Assembly (NCBI RefSeq): GCF_900107035.1
Contig: NZ_FNOJ01000004.1
Coordinates: 1 to 64,000 of the forward strand
DNA: 64,000 bases
Direction: 5' to 3'
Origin: Alicyclobacillus hesperidum
GTDB lineage: Bacteria; Bacillota; Bacilli; Alicyclobacillales; Alicyclobacillaceae
Part shown: positions 42,721-51,943 of the stretch, piece by piece
Numbering within the stretch: position 1 is the first letter of the stretch
How the letters are laid out: every line of letters starts with the position of its first letter
Translations under genes and position numbers: made by a program
Notes under the pieces: generated by a model
What the model was told of the DNA's origin: nothing
Database searches by the model: none
The model's input: only the letters and a program-made list of their open reading frames with translations

Positions 42721-43169
42721 GCGATTTTCGCCGATTTGCACACCGTTATCGAAAATTGATGGAGGGGCTGGAGCGGGTAGCTCTGCGGGAGTACATGCAA
42801 GCCGTAGATGCCGAAGCGCGCGCGCAGCATGCGTGGCATGGGCTTAAGGAGTCTATAGAAGATGTGAGGCGACAACAGTGTAAATCGATCATGGATGATT
42901 CCGGAAAATGGGTATTGTATGATGCTCACGGGCGGTGGCTACAGACGCGACTTGTTGCTGTCGAGAGAGAATGGCGGCAAGCAGCAACCGAACTGGAGCA
43001 GCTTCGCGAAAGCCTCCACCTCCGCCATGTGGCGACGCAAACGTGGGTCCATTTGTCCGATGCAGCGGATTTGGAGCATCGCATCGAGAACGCAAAGCGG
43101 GAGCAGGGAGATATGGACGAACTTGCACTGCAACGTTACCGAAAGGCGGTCGAAGATAGATGGCAATAA
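42717..43169 (+). CDS. fliJ: Flagellar export protein FliJ
   Basis: A 150-residue, highly charged protein, almost entirely helical with coiled-coil heptads (FRRFAHRYRKLMEGLERVAL, then QQCKSIMDD). This is the usual appearance of FliJ, the FliI stalk and chaperone-escort protein. Assignment rests mainly on this pattern and on its fixed place after fliI. It overlaps fliI by 4 bp and the next gene by 10 bp. Confidence 0.9.
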   Translation: MSDFRRFAHRYRKLMEGLERVALREYMQAVDAEARAQHAWHGLKESIEDVRRQQCKSIMDDSGKWVLYDAHGRWLQTRLVAVEREWRQAATELEQLRESLHLRHVATQTWVHLSDAADLEHRIENAKREQGDMDELALQRYRKAVEDRWQ

Positions 43170-43855
43170 AGCAGAAGAATGCTTCGACTGCGGATCGCGT
43201 CGCAGAGCAGAAGGATGAGAGAAATGGGCATAAGTTTGGCTGGATCCTACTTGTTATCGTGATCCCTCTGCTTGTTGCGCTTGCTGTCTTGGTCGGTGCG
43301 CTCCAGGTACTCGGTGTGCCAGTTTGGAAGAAGGTGTCATCTGTGTTTGGAGGGCACTCCACGTCGGCGGCTGGCAACCAGAATGCCACTGCGTCATTGC
43401 ATCGGACAATTGTCGTTGAGCGTGCGCAGATTATGTCCTTGCAAAATCAGGTGGCACAACTAACACATGAGTGGCAAAAGGCGAAGTCTCAGAATTCTGC
43501 GCTTGCGGCTCAGGTGAAATCTTTGAAAGCACAACTGGCGACGCAGGTATCGAACGTGCAACAGGGCACTGATGAGGCGAAGGTATTAGCGCAAATGGAT
43601 GCTTCCGCTGCAGCATTCGTGCTTGAGAAAATGCCGCTCGCGAAGGCTGCATGGGCTGTAGCTGAGATGACGCCGGATGTCTCGGGGCCTATCTTGCAGG
43701 CACTACCTACCGCAACAGCAAGCTCGATTCTGCAGCAAGCTGCCGTCGACGAGCGGCAGCAATCGTCGTCAGGTACATCCAGTTCCGGTGCGAACGCTGT
43801 TGGGAACGGAATCAGTGGCTTAGGAGGGGCCAATAGCAATAGTTCAGTGCCGTGA
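43160..43855 (+). CDS. ylxF: YlxF-like membrane protein (MgtE N-terminal-like/MotE type)
   Basis: A 231-residue protein with one N-terminal transmembrane helix (about 27-50), a coiled coil (about 85-135, AQIMSLQNQVAQLTHEW) and a MotE/MgtE-N-like helical domain (VLAQMDASAAAFVLEKMPL then AAWAVAEM). It ends in a Ser/Gly/Asn-rich tail. In B. subtilis ylxF occupies this place between fliJ and fliK. Related proteins act as chaperones for motor proteins, but the role here is not established. Confidence 0.88.
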   Translation: MAIKQKNASTADRVAEQKDERNGHKFGWILLVIVIPLLVALAVLVGALQVLGVPVWKKVSSVFGGHSTSAAGNQNATASLHRTIVVERAQIMSLQNQVAQLTHEWQKAKSQNSALAAQVKSLKAQLATQVSNVQQGTDEAKVLAQMDASAAAFVLEKMPLAKAAWAVAEMTPDVSGPILQALPTATASSILQQAAVDERQQSSSGTSSSGANAVGNGISGLGGANSNSSVP

Positions 43856-43893
43856 TTCTGGTGCTGAACGTTTCGTTGAAAGGGGGTGAGAAT

Positions 43894-45234
43894 ATGGGGG
43901 TTCGATCGGTGAGTGCCCAGGGAACCGACCCAATTGATTCTGCCCACGGTGAAAAGAAGTCGAGTCCGAGTGAGAAAGAGTCCGATCTCTTCGCCGCAAT
44001 GTTGGGCAGTTTACAGGGGCAATTCAATGGTATTGGCGTCCAGCCTTTCGGGGCGGCTCGAGTATCTGCTTCAAAGACAGCTCCGCTAGCAACAGGCAGC
44101 GGGTCGATGGCTGTCGCGATGGAAAAGGCAAGCAGCACCACAAAGGGCAATTCGTCCATACACGAAGGCGTGATAAGGACCGCTACAGGCGCAGGAAACA
44201 TGGTGAAGGCAGAAACTGCGTTACGTACCAATTTGCCCACCGGTCAGAAGGCAATGAGTGCGAGTGAGACAGGAACCGCAAATGCTTCGATGATGGTGGC
44301 CAATGCCGTACACAAGAAAGCTCTTCCTGCCAACGTTGCTACAAGTCAACGAGAACTGTTCGACTGGAGAACTGGCATCACAGCGACGAGCGATGGCGAT
44401 ACCCTAATGCAGGAGCAAGTCCCTGCTCAGGCGCTCGCGAAATCGGGGAGAGAAGTACAAACGTCTAACGGTGGAACGAATGTTGAGGCAGAAATATTGG
44501 GTGCTGTCGACGAGGTAACAAGGAGTCTGACCCGTGCACTTTCCCAGAGCACAGAGTCGATGCCACAAGAGCCTTGGATTGCAAGGGATGTTCCAGCCGG
44601 TATGACAATTTCGCCTGACAAAGCGCAAAGTTTGGTCGCCAACCCGATGGTTCAAGCAAGTGCACACAAGCGTACCACACATGATGTGCCGGGTGTGCTC
44701 GCAGCGACGGGCAACATCGGACAAGGGTCCACTGGGTTGCCTGCAACGTTCGCCATGAATCATGCCGTTGATACACAATCGCCGATATCGTCTGGATCGG
44801 GAGCTATTATCGATGCACGCGCACCTGAGGCCGTTTCAACCCTGGGTACAATGGTGGCATCTCAAGCCGAACAGGGAAATGCGGTGCTGCACGTTCAGGT
44901 TCAGCCGCACGGCTTAGGGGAATTACAGATTATCGTCGCACAATCGGCAAACGGTATGGACGTGCAAGTGGTAGCTTCGCAACAGGCTGCGTTTGCCTGG
45001 TTGCAGGGTCAATGGAGTGATCTGCAACAGAGCATGCAGGCGGCCGGGTTGGCTGTAAATAGCCTGTCACTGTCCATGGCCTCGAACGGACAGCAAGGAA
45101 GTGATGGTCGGTCGAGGGACGACTCGCGGATGCGATCGGGCGGTGTTCAACTCATCCCGGCTATCTCTGGAAAACAAATGGGCTCGTCAGCAACGACCGA
45201 CTTGGATGTCTGTTTACTGAATTTATATGCGTGA
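43894..45234 (+). CDS. fliK: Flagellar hook-length control protein FliK
   Basis: A 446-residue protein. Residues 1 to about 330 are polar, Ala/Ser/Thr-rich and of low similarity, as in other molecular-ruler regions. The C-terminal domain (about 345-420: AVLHVQVQPHGLGELQIIVA then MQAAGLAVNSLSLSM) is the conserved part that contacts FlhB and switches export from hook to filament. The ATG at 43894 follows AAAGGGGGTGAG. The earlier GTG at 43852 lies before this site. Flanked by ylxF and flgD. Confidence 0.93.
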   Translation: MGVRSVSAQGTDPIDSAHGEKKSSPSEKESDLFAAMLGSLQGQFNGIGVQPFGAARVSASKTAPLATGSGSMAVAMEKASSTTKGNSSIHEGVIRTATGAGNMVKAETALRTNLPTGQKAMSASETGTANASMMVANAVHKKALPANVATSQRELFDWRTGITATSDGDTLMQEQVPAQALAKSGREVQTSNGGTNVEAEILGAVDEVTRSLTRALSQSTESMPQEPWIARDVPAGMTISPDKAQSLVANPMVQASAHKRTTHDVPGVLAATGNIGQGSTGLPATFAMNHAVDTQSPISSGSGAIIDARAPEAVSTLGTMVASQAEQGNAVLHVQVQPHGLGELQIIVAQSANGMDVQVVASQQAAFAWLQGQWSDLQQSMQAAGLAVNSLSLSMASNGQQGSDGRSRDDSRMRSGGVQLIPAISGKQMGSSATTDLDVCLLNLYA

Positions 45235-45249
45235 CATGGGGGTGGGTCC

Positions 45250-45711
45250 ATGACCACTGTTGTCAATACGACGTCGCCCAACACGAGTATGGTGGGTTCG
45301 GCAACTGCACCTAGTAGCAACACTGCAAGTACAAACACTGTCAATCCGGATGGTCAACTCAATGAGAATTCGTTTCTTCAACTATTGGTGACGCAATTAC
45401 AAAACCAGGATCCGCTCGCTCCTCAGGACAATACGCAGATGATCGCACAGCTTGCACAGTTCAGTGCCTTAGAGCAAATGACGAACGTTGCACAGACCGA
45501 TTCGCAAGTGCTCTCGGCCATCCAGACCTTGACGAGCGAGACCAATCTGATGTTGGCGCATCAATTGCTTGGCACGCAGGTGAAGATAACCGACAACTCC
45601 GGGCAACAGGTACAAGGTACCGTGTCGGCGGTCTCGTTGTCTCAAGGAAGTCCACAAGTCGTTGTCAATGGAATTTCTTATCCAATCACGCAGGTGGTGC
45701 AGATGTCGTGA
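45250..45711 (+). CDS. flgD: Flagellar hook assembly protein FlgD (short form)
   Basis: A 153-residue hook cap protein. The conserved N-terminal block LNENSFLQLLVTQLQNQDPL then PQDNTQMIAQLAQFSALEQM is complete. The Tudor/Fn3-like C-terminal region is reduced to a small beta segment, as in Bacillus FlgD. The ATG follows GGGGGTGGG. Stop and next start overlap (GTGA). Confidence 0.96.
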   Translation: MTTVVNTTSPNTSMVGSATAPSSNTASTNTVNPDGQLNENSFLQLLVTQLQNQDPLAPQDNTQMIAQLAQFSALEQMTNVAQTDSQVLSAIQTLTSETNLMLAHQLLGTQVKITDNSGQQVQGTVSAVSLSQGSPQVVVNGISYPITQVVQMS

Positions 45712-46163
45712 CGGCTGTTTCCGGCTGGAACGGCGATTGGCATAATAGACTTTCCACCGATAGAACGGGATCTTCGCCGTCCAAAGGGATGTCTTATACC
45801 AGACAATCTACGCTTTCGTCGACATCGTTTCACGATGTGTTGTTTCAAGCCGCAGCTGAGTCTTCTTGGAAGGTGAGTCAACACGCACAACAGCGATTGT
45901 CCGAGCGCGGTATTACCATATCGACACATGATTTTGCTCTGATGGAGAAAGCGGCCCGACAGGCTGAAGCCCGCGGTGCAAAAAACGCCTACCTTGTCGC
46001 TGGGGGCGCCGGGCTTGTGGTCAACTTGCCATCGCGAACCGTGGTGACTGCATTGGATCACCGAGAGCAACCGATCGTTGCACAGATTGACAGCGTCGTA
46101 TTTTTGGACAAGTTGGACCGCGAATGCGGGGACTTGCTTACCGGTGAACGACCGATCCGGTGA
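45708..46163 (+). CDS. Flagellar operon protein (TIGR02530/FlgD-adjacent family)
   Basis: A 151-residue protein between flgD and flgE. The first 55 residues are Ser/Thr-rich. The conserved part is SQHAQQRLSERGITIS then EKAARQAEARGAKNAYLVAG and VVTALDHREQ. This is a small family found in Firmicute flagellar operons with no assigned biochemical role. The GTG start overlaps the flgD stop by 4 bp, so translation is coupled. Confidence 0.9.
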   Translation: MTAVSGWNGDWHNRLSTDRTGSSPSKGMSYTRQSTLSSTSFHDVLFQAAAESSWKVSQHAQQRLSERGITISTHDFALMEKAARQAEARGAKNAYLVAGGAGLVVNLPSRTVVTALDHREQPIVAQIDSVVFLDKLDRECGDLLTGERPIR

Positions 46164-46191
46164 GGCGACGCCAATTGAAGGAGGAATTGTC

Positions 46192-47052
46192 ATGCTACGC
46201 TCTATGAATTCGGCGATTTCGGGTATGCAAGCATTTCAGACCGATTTGGATGTCGTCGGTAACAACATCGCAAATGTCGACACGGTTGGCTATAAGTCTA
46301 ACAGCGCGGAATTTAGCGACGTGTTGAGTCAAACCATGGCTGGTGGAAATGCAGGTTCGACGACTACTGGAGGGGTGAACCCTGAGCAGGTTGGCCTGGG
46401 TGTGAAGGTTGCCGCGACACAGATGGACATGTCGCAAGGTGCGGATTCGACTACGGGCGTTGCAACCAATGTGGCGATTCAGGGCAATGGGTTCTTCGTG
46501 GTAACCGATGGAACTCATGATTACTTGACCAGAGCCGGGGATTTTTCGATCGATAGTGCAGGCAATTTGGTTTTGCCGGACGGCACAATTGCCTTAGGAT
46601 ATGCCACGGCACCAACTTCGTCCAGTGCGACAGCTCCAACCACGAAGATGAACGTGCTTACTTTGGCTGGAACCGGAAACCAAGTTTCCAACGTTACCAT
46701 TGGCAGCGACGGCTCCATCACAGCAAGTGTAACCGATAGCTCGGGTAATACGACCACGAAAACGCTCGGTTATCTCGCTTTAGCACAGGTGCCCAATCCA
46801 GCTGGTTTGGTGAAAACAGGAGATAACCTGTATGATGCGCAGAGTGCACCAGCAGGGAGCGCCACCTATTGGACGCCTGGCCAAGGTTCATACGGCACGC
46901 TTGCAGCTGGTGAGTTGGAACAGTCGAATGTCGATCTGTCACAACAGTTTGCAGAGATGATTGTCGCTCAAAACGCATATGTGGCGAACACGCACATGAT
47001 TGGCACTGACAATGCAATTTTGCAAGCATTGGTTAACATGAAAAATTCGTAA
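46192..47052 (+). CDS. flgE: Flagellar hook protein FlgE
   Basis: A 286-residue protein with the rod/hook N-terminal signature (MLRSMNSAISGMQAFQTDLD then VVGNNIANVDTVGYKS), the FlgE/F/G-type central block VAIQGNGFFVVTDG and LTRAGDFSIDSAGNLV, and the C-terminal ELEQSNVDLSQQFAEMIVAQ. The short length is like the B. subtilis hook protein (formerly called FlgG). The ATG at 46192 follows GAAGGAGGAA. The long upstream extension overlaps the preceding gene and is rejected. Confidence 0.96.
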   Translation: MLRSMNSAISGMQAFQTDLDVVGNNIANVDTVGYKSNSAEFSDVLSQTMAGGNAGSTTTGGVNPEQVGLGVKVAATQMDMSQGADSTTGVATNVAIQGNGFFVVTDGTHDYLTRAGDFSIDSAGNLVLPDGTIALGYATAPTSSSATAPTTKMNVLTLAGTGNQVSNVTIGSDGSITASVTDSSGNTTTKTLGYLALAQVPNPAGLVKTGDNLYDAQSAPAGSATYWTPGQGSYGTLAAGELEQSNVDLSQQFAEMIVAQNAYVANTHMIGTDNAILQALVNMKNS

Positions 47053-47118
47053 TGTAGCACTTGACCCGCGATTTTGAGATGGCGCGCGGCTACACTGCGC
47101 GCCAAGGAGAATGGGCCG

Positions 47119-47334
47119 ATGATTAGGGTGACACGTCTCAAGGGCTCTGAATTGTGGTTGAATCCTTTGCTCGTTGAGACCATCGAGGCGACCCCAGACA
47201 CTGTGATCACGATGGCAAATGGACACAAATACGTGGTCGTGGAGGATCCGGGGGTCATTACGTCAAAGTTAATCGACATATACCGACAAATCGGCCTGAC
47301 GCGGGCGGTCGTGCAGCAGGAGGATCGCCCATGA
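47119..47334 (+). CDS. swrD: FlbD/SwrD family protein
   Basis: A 71-residue protein: MIRVTRLKGSELWLNPLLVE then TIEATPDTVITMANGHKYVV. This is the family placed between flgE and fliL in Firmicutes. The B. subtilis member SwrD is needed for full flagellar torque in swarming. The ATG at 47119 is 9 bp after AAGGAG. It overlaps fliL by 4 bp. Confidence 0.94.
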   Translation: MIRVTRLKGSELWLNPLLVETIEATPDTVITMANGHKYVVVEDPGVITSKLIDIYRQIGLTRAVVQQEDRP

Positions 47335-47765
47335 AACAGGCGCTGCGTACTATGGTGTGGATTGTCATTGGCATTGTCGTGCTGGCAGGCATTTCTGTTG
47401 GTGTGTTGCTTTATATAAAAAAGCACCATCATACGAGTGGTACACCTGTCAGTATATCTGCCAAACAAATGGCGGCACTGCAAGTGACCTTACCACAGAT
47501 GACAACCAATTTAGATGCGTCCGGAATCATTCAGTTTACCCTGACGTTGCAGGCGGCCGACAAGGCTACCGCTAAGGAATTGAATTTAATGGAACCGCAA
47601 ATTTCGGATCAGGTAAATGAAATTATGCGTCAGTTCAGTTCCGACGAGTTACGGAGCGATGCGGGGCTCAATGAATTGAAGAGCACGATTGTTCGCGACG
47701 TGAACAAGTTGCTTCCATCTGGCAAGGTAACAGCAGCTTATTTATCACAAATTCTCGTTCAATAG
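47331..47765 (+). CDS. fliL: Flagellar basal body-associated protein FliL
   Basis: A 144-residue single-pass membrane protein. The N-terminal transmembrane helix (about 7-29) is followed by a periplasmic-side FliL domain (VTLPQMTTNLDASGIIQFTL then DKATAKELNLMEPQISD). It surrounds the stator and influences torque. Start overlaps swrD by 4 bp. Confidence 0.95.
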   Translation: MKQALRTMVWIVIGIVVLAGISVGVLLYIKKHHHTSGTPVSISAKQMAALQVTLPQMTTNLDASGIIQFTLTLQAADKATAKELNLMEPQISDQVNEIMRQFSSDELRSDAGLNELKSTIVRDVNKLLPSGKVTAAYLSQILVQ

Positions 47766-47782
47766 TGAAAGGGGGTGTAATC

Positions 47783-48778
47783 GTGTCGGAGGTCTTGTCG
47801 CAGTCCGAGATCGACGCCCTGTTGTCCGCCATTAAGAGCGGCGAAATCGACACGGCAGCCATGCGCAACGAGCAGGAGACGGTACGCGTTCGGTCATACG
47901 ATTTTCGCCGAGCCATGCGGTTCTCTAAAGATCATTTGCGAGTGCTTCGAAGAATGCATGAACACTTCTGTCGAATGTTGACAACACATCTATCGGGGCA
48001 GTTGCGGTCTGTTCCCCAGATTCAAGTCGAATCGGTCGACCAAGTGCCATATGAAGAATTTATTCGGTCGGTCCCGGTACTAACGGTGTTGCAGTTATTC
48101 GAGATGTCGCCTCTTGAAGGAAGAATTGTCTTGGAGATGAATCCGCAAGTTGTTTTTGCCATGCTTGATAAATATATGGGTGGCGACAGTACAGGGCCTT
48201 ATCGAGAGCGAGAGCTAACGGATATAGAGGTCACGTTGCTGCGCCGCTTGTTCGAACCGATGTCGTCTATTCTGGCTGAGGCTTGGAGCGGCGTGGCGGC
48301 ACTTGAGCCAGCATTTGTTTCGTTTGAGAGCAATCCGCAATTTCTGCAGTTGACGACACCGAATGAGACGGTCTTGGTGGTGACGATGAGCGTGCGCGTG
48401 GGCGATACCTCTGGTCTCATCAATCTATGCATTCCTCACGCTACCGTCGAACCGGTGATTCCCATGCTAAGCAATCGATATTACATGGATCCGGGCAGAC
48501 ATGCACAAGGATTACGGCGAGCGGACGAACGTATCGAAGCTCGGGTTCTTGGCGTTCCGGTCGACGTGCGTGTCCAAGTTGGCGATACCACGTTAAAGAT
48601 GAGTGAAATTCTCGATTTGGCCGTAGGCGACACGATTGTACTTCGGCAGTCGATCCGTGATCCAGCTCTTGTCTATGTCGATGGCACTCCGGCATTTTGG
48701 GCGAGTATAGGCAAAAAGAATCGCATGTATGCTGTGAAAATCGTACGCGAATGGGGGGCGGACATCGATCGTGAATGA
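47783..48778 (+). CDS. fliM: Flagellar motor switch protein FliM
   Basis: A 331-residue C-ring protein. The N-terminal CheY-P-binding peptide LSQSEIDALLSAI is intact. The CheC-like middle domain includes SVPVLTVLQLFEMSPLEGRI then VFAMLDKYMGG. The C-terminal SpoA domain ends GRKNRMYAVKI-like (IGKKNRMYAVKIV). The GTG at 47783 follows AAAGGGGGTG. An in-frame GTG at 47765 precedes the site. It overlaps fliY by 8 bp. Confidence 0.97.
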   Translation: MSEVLSQSEIDALLSAIKSGEIDTAAMRNEQETVRVRSYDFRRAMRFSKDHLRVLRRMHEHFCRMLTTHLSGQLRSVPQIQVESVDQVPYEEFIRSVPVLTVLQLFEMSPLEGRIVLEMNPQVVFAMLDKYMGGDSTGPYRERELTDIEVTLLRRLFEPMSSILAEAWSGVAALEPAFVSFESNPQFLQLTTPNETVLVVTMSVRVGDTSGLINLCIPHATVEPVIPMLSNRYYMDPGRHAQGLRRADERIEARVLGVPVDVRVQVGDTTLKMSEILDLAVGDTIVLRQSIRDPALVYVDGTPAFWASIGKKNRMYAVKIVREWGADIDRE

Positions 48779-49976
48779 TCAGATGAAGTTATCACAGGAC
48801 GAGATCGATGCGCTTCTGAATGCGAATCGGATCGCCACGGACACCGTTGGTTCGGAGCAGGGTGACCGTCTTGAGCTCACTTCGGAAGAAGCAGATATCT
48901 TGGGGGAAATAGGAAATATAAGCTTTGGGTCAGCGGCGACGTCTCTTTCGACGTTGTTGCAACATCGTGTGGATATTACGACGCCTCGCGTTTCTTTGAT
49001 CCGCCATGACGATGTCGAAGCGCGTTTCCCAACGCCATATGTTCTGGTGCAAGTGGATTTTACCGAAGGCTTACGAGGATCGAACGCCCTTGCGATTGAG
49101 ATTGACGACGCAAAACGAATCGCCGACTTAATGCTGGGTGGGGACGGAACCAATACATCTGGCGAATTAAATGAGTTGCACCTGAGTGCCGTGGGCGAAG
49201 CCATGAATCAGATGATGGGCGGCGCCGCGACGTCGATGAGCCAGATGTTCGGTCGATACATTAATATTTCTCCGCCCACTGTCCGCGTTGTCGATTTGAC
49301 ATCGAGCGAAGCTCAACAGGCGTTTGGTGAAGGTGGAGATTTGGTTAATGTCGAATTTCAGTTGCGCGTTGATGATTTAATCGACTCCCACATCATGCAG
49401 CTCATGCCGATTGAGTTTGCGCACGAGATCGTTCGTACGATGGGATTAGGTGGCGAGGAGACAGCTTCCAGCGCTTCGACGCCAGCTGATGATGTCTCAG
49501 TCTCAACGTCATCCGCAGTGGCTGTAGAAGAGATTAAAGGCATCATCGAGTCGGCGCCTGCTCAAAGCGGCCAGGAATCGACCGCGAGTCGCATGAGTGA
49601 ATTTGCTCCTCCCTCTATGTCAGAAGTGGCTGCTGCTCGGGAACCGTTGCCACGGGTGGACGTACGTCGTCCCCATTTCGTCGATTTTGGCGCAGTCGCC
49701 GACGAGCGTAACACATCGCCTCGCAATTTGTCGCTTCTATACGACGTGCCATTGAATGTCACGGTGGAATTGGGGCGTGCAAAGAAGATGATACGCGAGA
49801 TTTTAGAATTGGCTCCAGGCTCCATACTGGAATTGGACAAGCTGGCCGGTGAACCGGTTGATATCTACGTGAACAATAAAAAGATTGCCATTGGGGAAGT
49901 TGTCGTGATCGATGAAAATTTTGGTGTGCGGGTCACGGACATCGTCCAGGCTGAGCAACGTATCACGCAGGCATAA
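48771..49976 (+). CDS. fliY: Flagellar motor switch phosphatase FliY
   Basis: A 401-residue Gram-positive-type switch protein. It has an N-terminal FliM-like CheY-binding segment (LSQDEIDALLNAN) and two CheC-like phosphatase helices: ADILGEIGNISFGSAATSLS and LSAVGEAMNQMMGGAATSMS. A Ser/Ala-rich linker (about 235-300) precedes a C-terminal SpoA/FliN domain (YDVPLNVTVELGRAKKMIRE). It removes phosphate from CheY-P at the motor and takes the place of FliN. GTG start within the fliM end. Confidence 0.97.
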   Translation: MNDQMKLSQDEIDALLNANRIATDTVGSEQGDRLELTSEEADILGEIGNISFGSAATSLSTLLQHRVDITTPRVSLIRHDDVEARFPTPYVLVQVDFTEGLRGSNALAIEIDDAKRIADLMLGGDGTNTSGELNELHLSAVGEAMNQMMGGAATSMSQMFGRYINISPPTVRVVDLTSSEAQQAFGEGGDLVNVEFQLRVDDLIDSHIMQLMPIEFAHEIVRTMGLGGEETASSASTPADDVSVSTSSAVAVEEIKGIIESAPAQSGQESTASRMSEFAPPSMSEVAAAREPLPRVDVRRPHFVDFGAVADERNTSPRNLSLLYDVPLNVTVELGRAKKMIREILELAPGSILELDKLAGEPVDIYVNNKKIAIGEVVVIDENFGVRVTDIVQAEQRITQA

Positions 49977-50007
49977 CCCTACATTTTGATTGCGGAGGTA
50001 AAGGAAG

Positions 50008-50367
50008 ATGGCAAAGATCTTGGTTGTTGATGACGCGGCGTTTATGCGGATGATGATTAAAGATATTCTTACAAAGAATGGGTTTGAAGTGGTTGGCGAA
50101 GCGGCTGACGGGGCGCAGGCCGTAGACAAGTATCAGGAGTTGAAGCCGGATCTCGTGACGATGGATATCACGATGCCGGAGGTCGACGGCATCGAGGCCT
50201 TAAAGCGTATCCGGGCCATCGATCCAAACGCGCGCGTGATCGTGTGTTCAGCCATGGGACAACAGGCCATGGTGATCGACGCGATTCAGGCTGGGGCTAA
50301 GGATTTTATTGTTAAGCCGTTTCAAGCCGATCGCGTCGTGGAAGCCGTACAGAAGGCGTTGCGATAA
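50008..50367 (+). CDS. cheY: Chemotaxis response regulator CheY
   Basis: A 119-residue single-domain receiver. It has acidic D8/D9, phosphoacceptor D53 in VTMDITMP, S81 and K103 in IVKPF. It is phosphorylated by CheA and binds FliM. It is the only receiver domain encoded in the operon, since CheB lacks one. AGGTAAAGGAAG precedes the ATG. Confidence 0.98.
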   Translation: MAKILVVDDAAFMRMMIKDILTKNGFEVVGEAADGAQAVDKYQELKPDLVTMDITMPEVDGIEALKRIRAIDPNARVIVCSAMGQQAMVIDAIQAGAKDFIVKPFQADRVVEAVQKALR

Positions 50368-50370
50368 CGC

Positions 50371-50823
50371 ATGCGTTTGATACGGAGAACGGGCATCTGC
50401 GGGGCGGGCTTGCTGGCCTTGTTATGGGCTATGCCCGCACCGCTGGTTTTGGCGGCGAGCAATTCGGCAGTCCCCGCGTCTGGAGCTGGCGCTTATGTGA
50501 AGTTAATTGTGGCATTCATCGTGGTTTTGCTGTTGCTCGTGTTGCTGTTTCGTTTCCTGGGCCGGCGGGTCGGGGTTGTGCAGCGTGGATCCATTGATGT
50601 GATAGCTTCCCGACAACTCGCACCGAATCGGTCTGTACAGGTGGTGGAGGTTGGTCAGAAACGATATTTGCTGGGCGTCGGTGAGAACGTTCAACTGCTT
50701 GCGGACGTGACAGACTCATACACAGCAGCTTCTGAGGTTGGCACACCGGGATCGTTTGGCGGCACACTACAACAGGTTCTGGCAGAACTGCGCCGGGATT
50801 CGCGAAGGAATGACGAACCTTGA
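50371..50823 (+). CDS. fliO: Flagellar biosynthetic protein FliO (FliZ)
   Basis: A 150-residue membrane protein. A signal-like hydrophobic N terminus (GLLALLWAMPAPLVLA) is followed by a transmembrane helix (about 45-64). A cytoplasmic domain with FLGRRVGVVQRGSIDVIASR and GQKRYLLGVGENVQLLADV is the FliO/FliZ pattern. It helps assemble the FliP-FliR export core. The ribosome binding site is weak, which suggests coupling to cheY 3 bp upstream. The stop overlaps fliP. Confidence 0.92.
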   Translation: MRLIRRTGICGAGLLALLWAMPAPLVLAASNSAVPASGAGAYVKLIVAFIVVLLLLVLLFRFLGRRVGVVQRGSIDVIASRQLAPNRSVQVVEVGQKRYLLGVGENVQLLADVTDSYTAASEVGTPGSFGGTLQQVLAELRRDSRRNDEP

Positions 50824-51656
50824 GAGGTCAGGAGAAGAATAAGCGTTTCGCCACGTCTTTCGTGATACCTGTCGCGATAGCGGTCGTCCTGATTGTCGCC
50901 TGTTCATGGTTTATCGTTGCTCCCAATGTGCACGCGGCTGTACAGACAACATTCGCGAATTCAAGCAATCCCATTCCCGGCGTCAGCTTAAACCTAGGGG
51001 ATAATAGCCCTCCGTCAGTTGCCAACACCGTAAAAATCATTTTGTTGTTGACGGTGTTGACCTTGGCTCCCGCTGGGCTTATTCTCATGACTTGTTTTAC
51101 GCGCGTGATCGTGGTGCTGTCCTTCATCCGCAATGCACTGTCCTTACAGACGTCGCCACCAAATCAGGTGTTGGTAGGTCTTGCGCTGTTCATTACGTTG
51201 TTCGTGATGCAACCAACGTTACAGCAGGCGAACCAGCAGGCTTTGCAGCCATACCTAAAGGGAACGATCTCGCAGACTGTGGCAATCGAGCGAGCAGAGG
51301 ATCCGTTCAAGGTGTTCATGGCCAAGCAAACCCGGACCACGGATTTGGATTTGTTCTTATCCTATCGCCATGAAAAGTTGACGTCGGCAATGGAAAAAAA
51401 TCCAGAGCAGATTCCGTTGACTGCACTGGTGCCAGCGTACACGATCAGCGAGTTGAAGACGGCCTTTCAAATTGGTTTTATGATTTATCTTCCATTTCTA
51501 GTCATTGATTTGGTTGTCGCGACGACGCTCATGTCGATGGGCATGATGATGTTGCCACCCGTCGTGATCTCGTTGCCGTTCAAAATATTGTTGTTTGTGA
51601 TGGTGGATGGCTGGTATTTGGTTGTGAAATCGTTGCTGGCCGGATACGCGACGTAG
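50820..51656 (+). CDS. fliP: Flagellar export apparatus protein FliP
   Basis: A 278-residue core export-gate protein. An N-terminal cleavable or anchor segment is followed by three further hydrophobic regions. Family blocks are LTLAPAGLILMTCFTRVIVV, FVMQPTLQQAN, LVPAYTISELKTAFQIGF and MGMMMLPPVVISLPFK. The TTG start overlaps the fliO stop (TTGA). The N-terminal extension of about 55 residues before the conserved part is longer than in B. subtilis. Confidence 0.97.
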   Translation: MRGQEKNKRFATSFVIPVAIAVVLIVACSWFIVAPNVHAAVQTTFANSSNPIPGVSLNLGDNSPPSVANTVKIILLLTVLTLAPAGLILMTCFTRVIVVLSFIRNALSLQTSPPNQVLVGLALFITLFVMQPTLQQANQQALQPYLKGTISQTVAIERAEDPFKVFMAKQTRTTDLDLFLSYRHEKLTSAMEKNPEQIPLTALVPAYTISELKTAFQIGFMIYLPFLVIDLVVATTLMSMGMMMLPPVVISLPFKILLFVMVDGWYLVVKSLLAGYAT

Positions 51657-51669
51657 AGGAGGTATGCAG

Positions 51670-51939
51670 GTGACGGATACCTATGTCATCGGACTGGGTG
51701 CGCAGGTTATGTGGCTGGTCGTCAAACTGACAGCGCCCGTTTTGCTGCTAGGCCTCGCTGTCGGGCTCTTGGTCAGCATATTTCAGGCGACCACACAAAT
51801 TCAGGAGCAAACTCTTGCGTTTGTGCCCAAGATTGCTGCAGTGATCGTGGCGCTGTTGGTGTTTGGCCCTTGGATGCTACAGAATTTGCTCGATTTTGCG
51901 AACTCCATCTTAGGCAACCTCATGAGCTACGTGATGTGA
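51670..51939 (+). CDS. fliQ: Flagellar export apparatus protein FliQ
   Basis: An 89-residue protein with two transmembrane helices and the family sequence LVVKLTAPVLLLGLAVGLLV, SIFQATTQIQEQTLAFVPK, then LVFGPWMLQNLLDF. The GTG at 51670 is chosen: GGAGG lies 7-8 bp upstream and the length then equals the usual 89 residues. ATG 51664 sits directly against the site. Confidence 0.96.
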   Translation: MTDTYVIGLGAQVMWLVVKLTAPVLLLGLAVGLLVSIFQATTQIQEQTLAFVPKIAAVIVALLVFGPWMLQNLLDFANSILGNLMSYVM

Positions 51940-51943
51940 CGAA

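Noticed and set aside
49562-50129. Antisense reading frames within fliY and cheY, and many similar shadows across the flagellar operon
   Set aside because: They mirror the codon periodicity of the true genes, lack ribosome binding sites and would all lie wholly inside well-supported genes.
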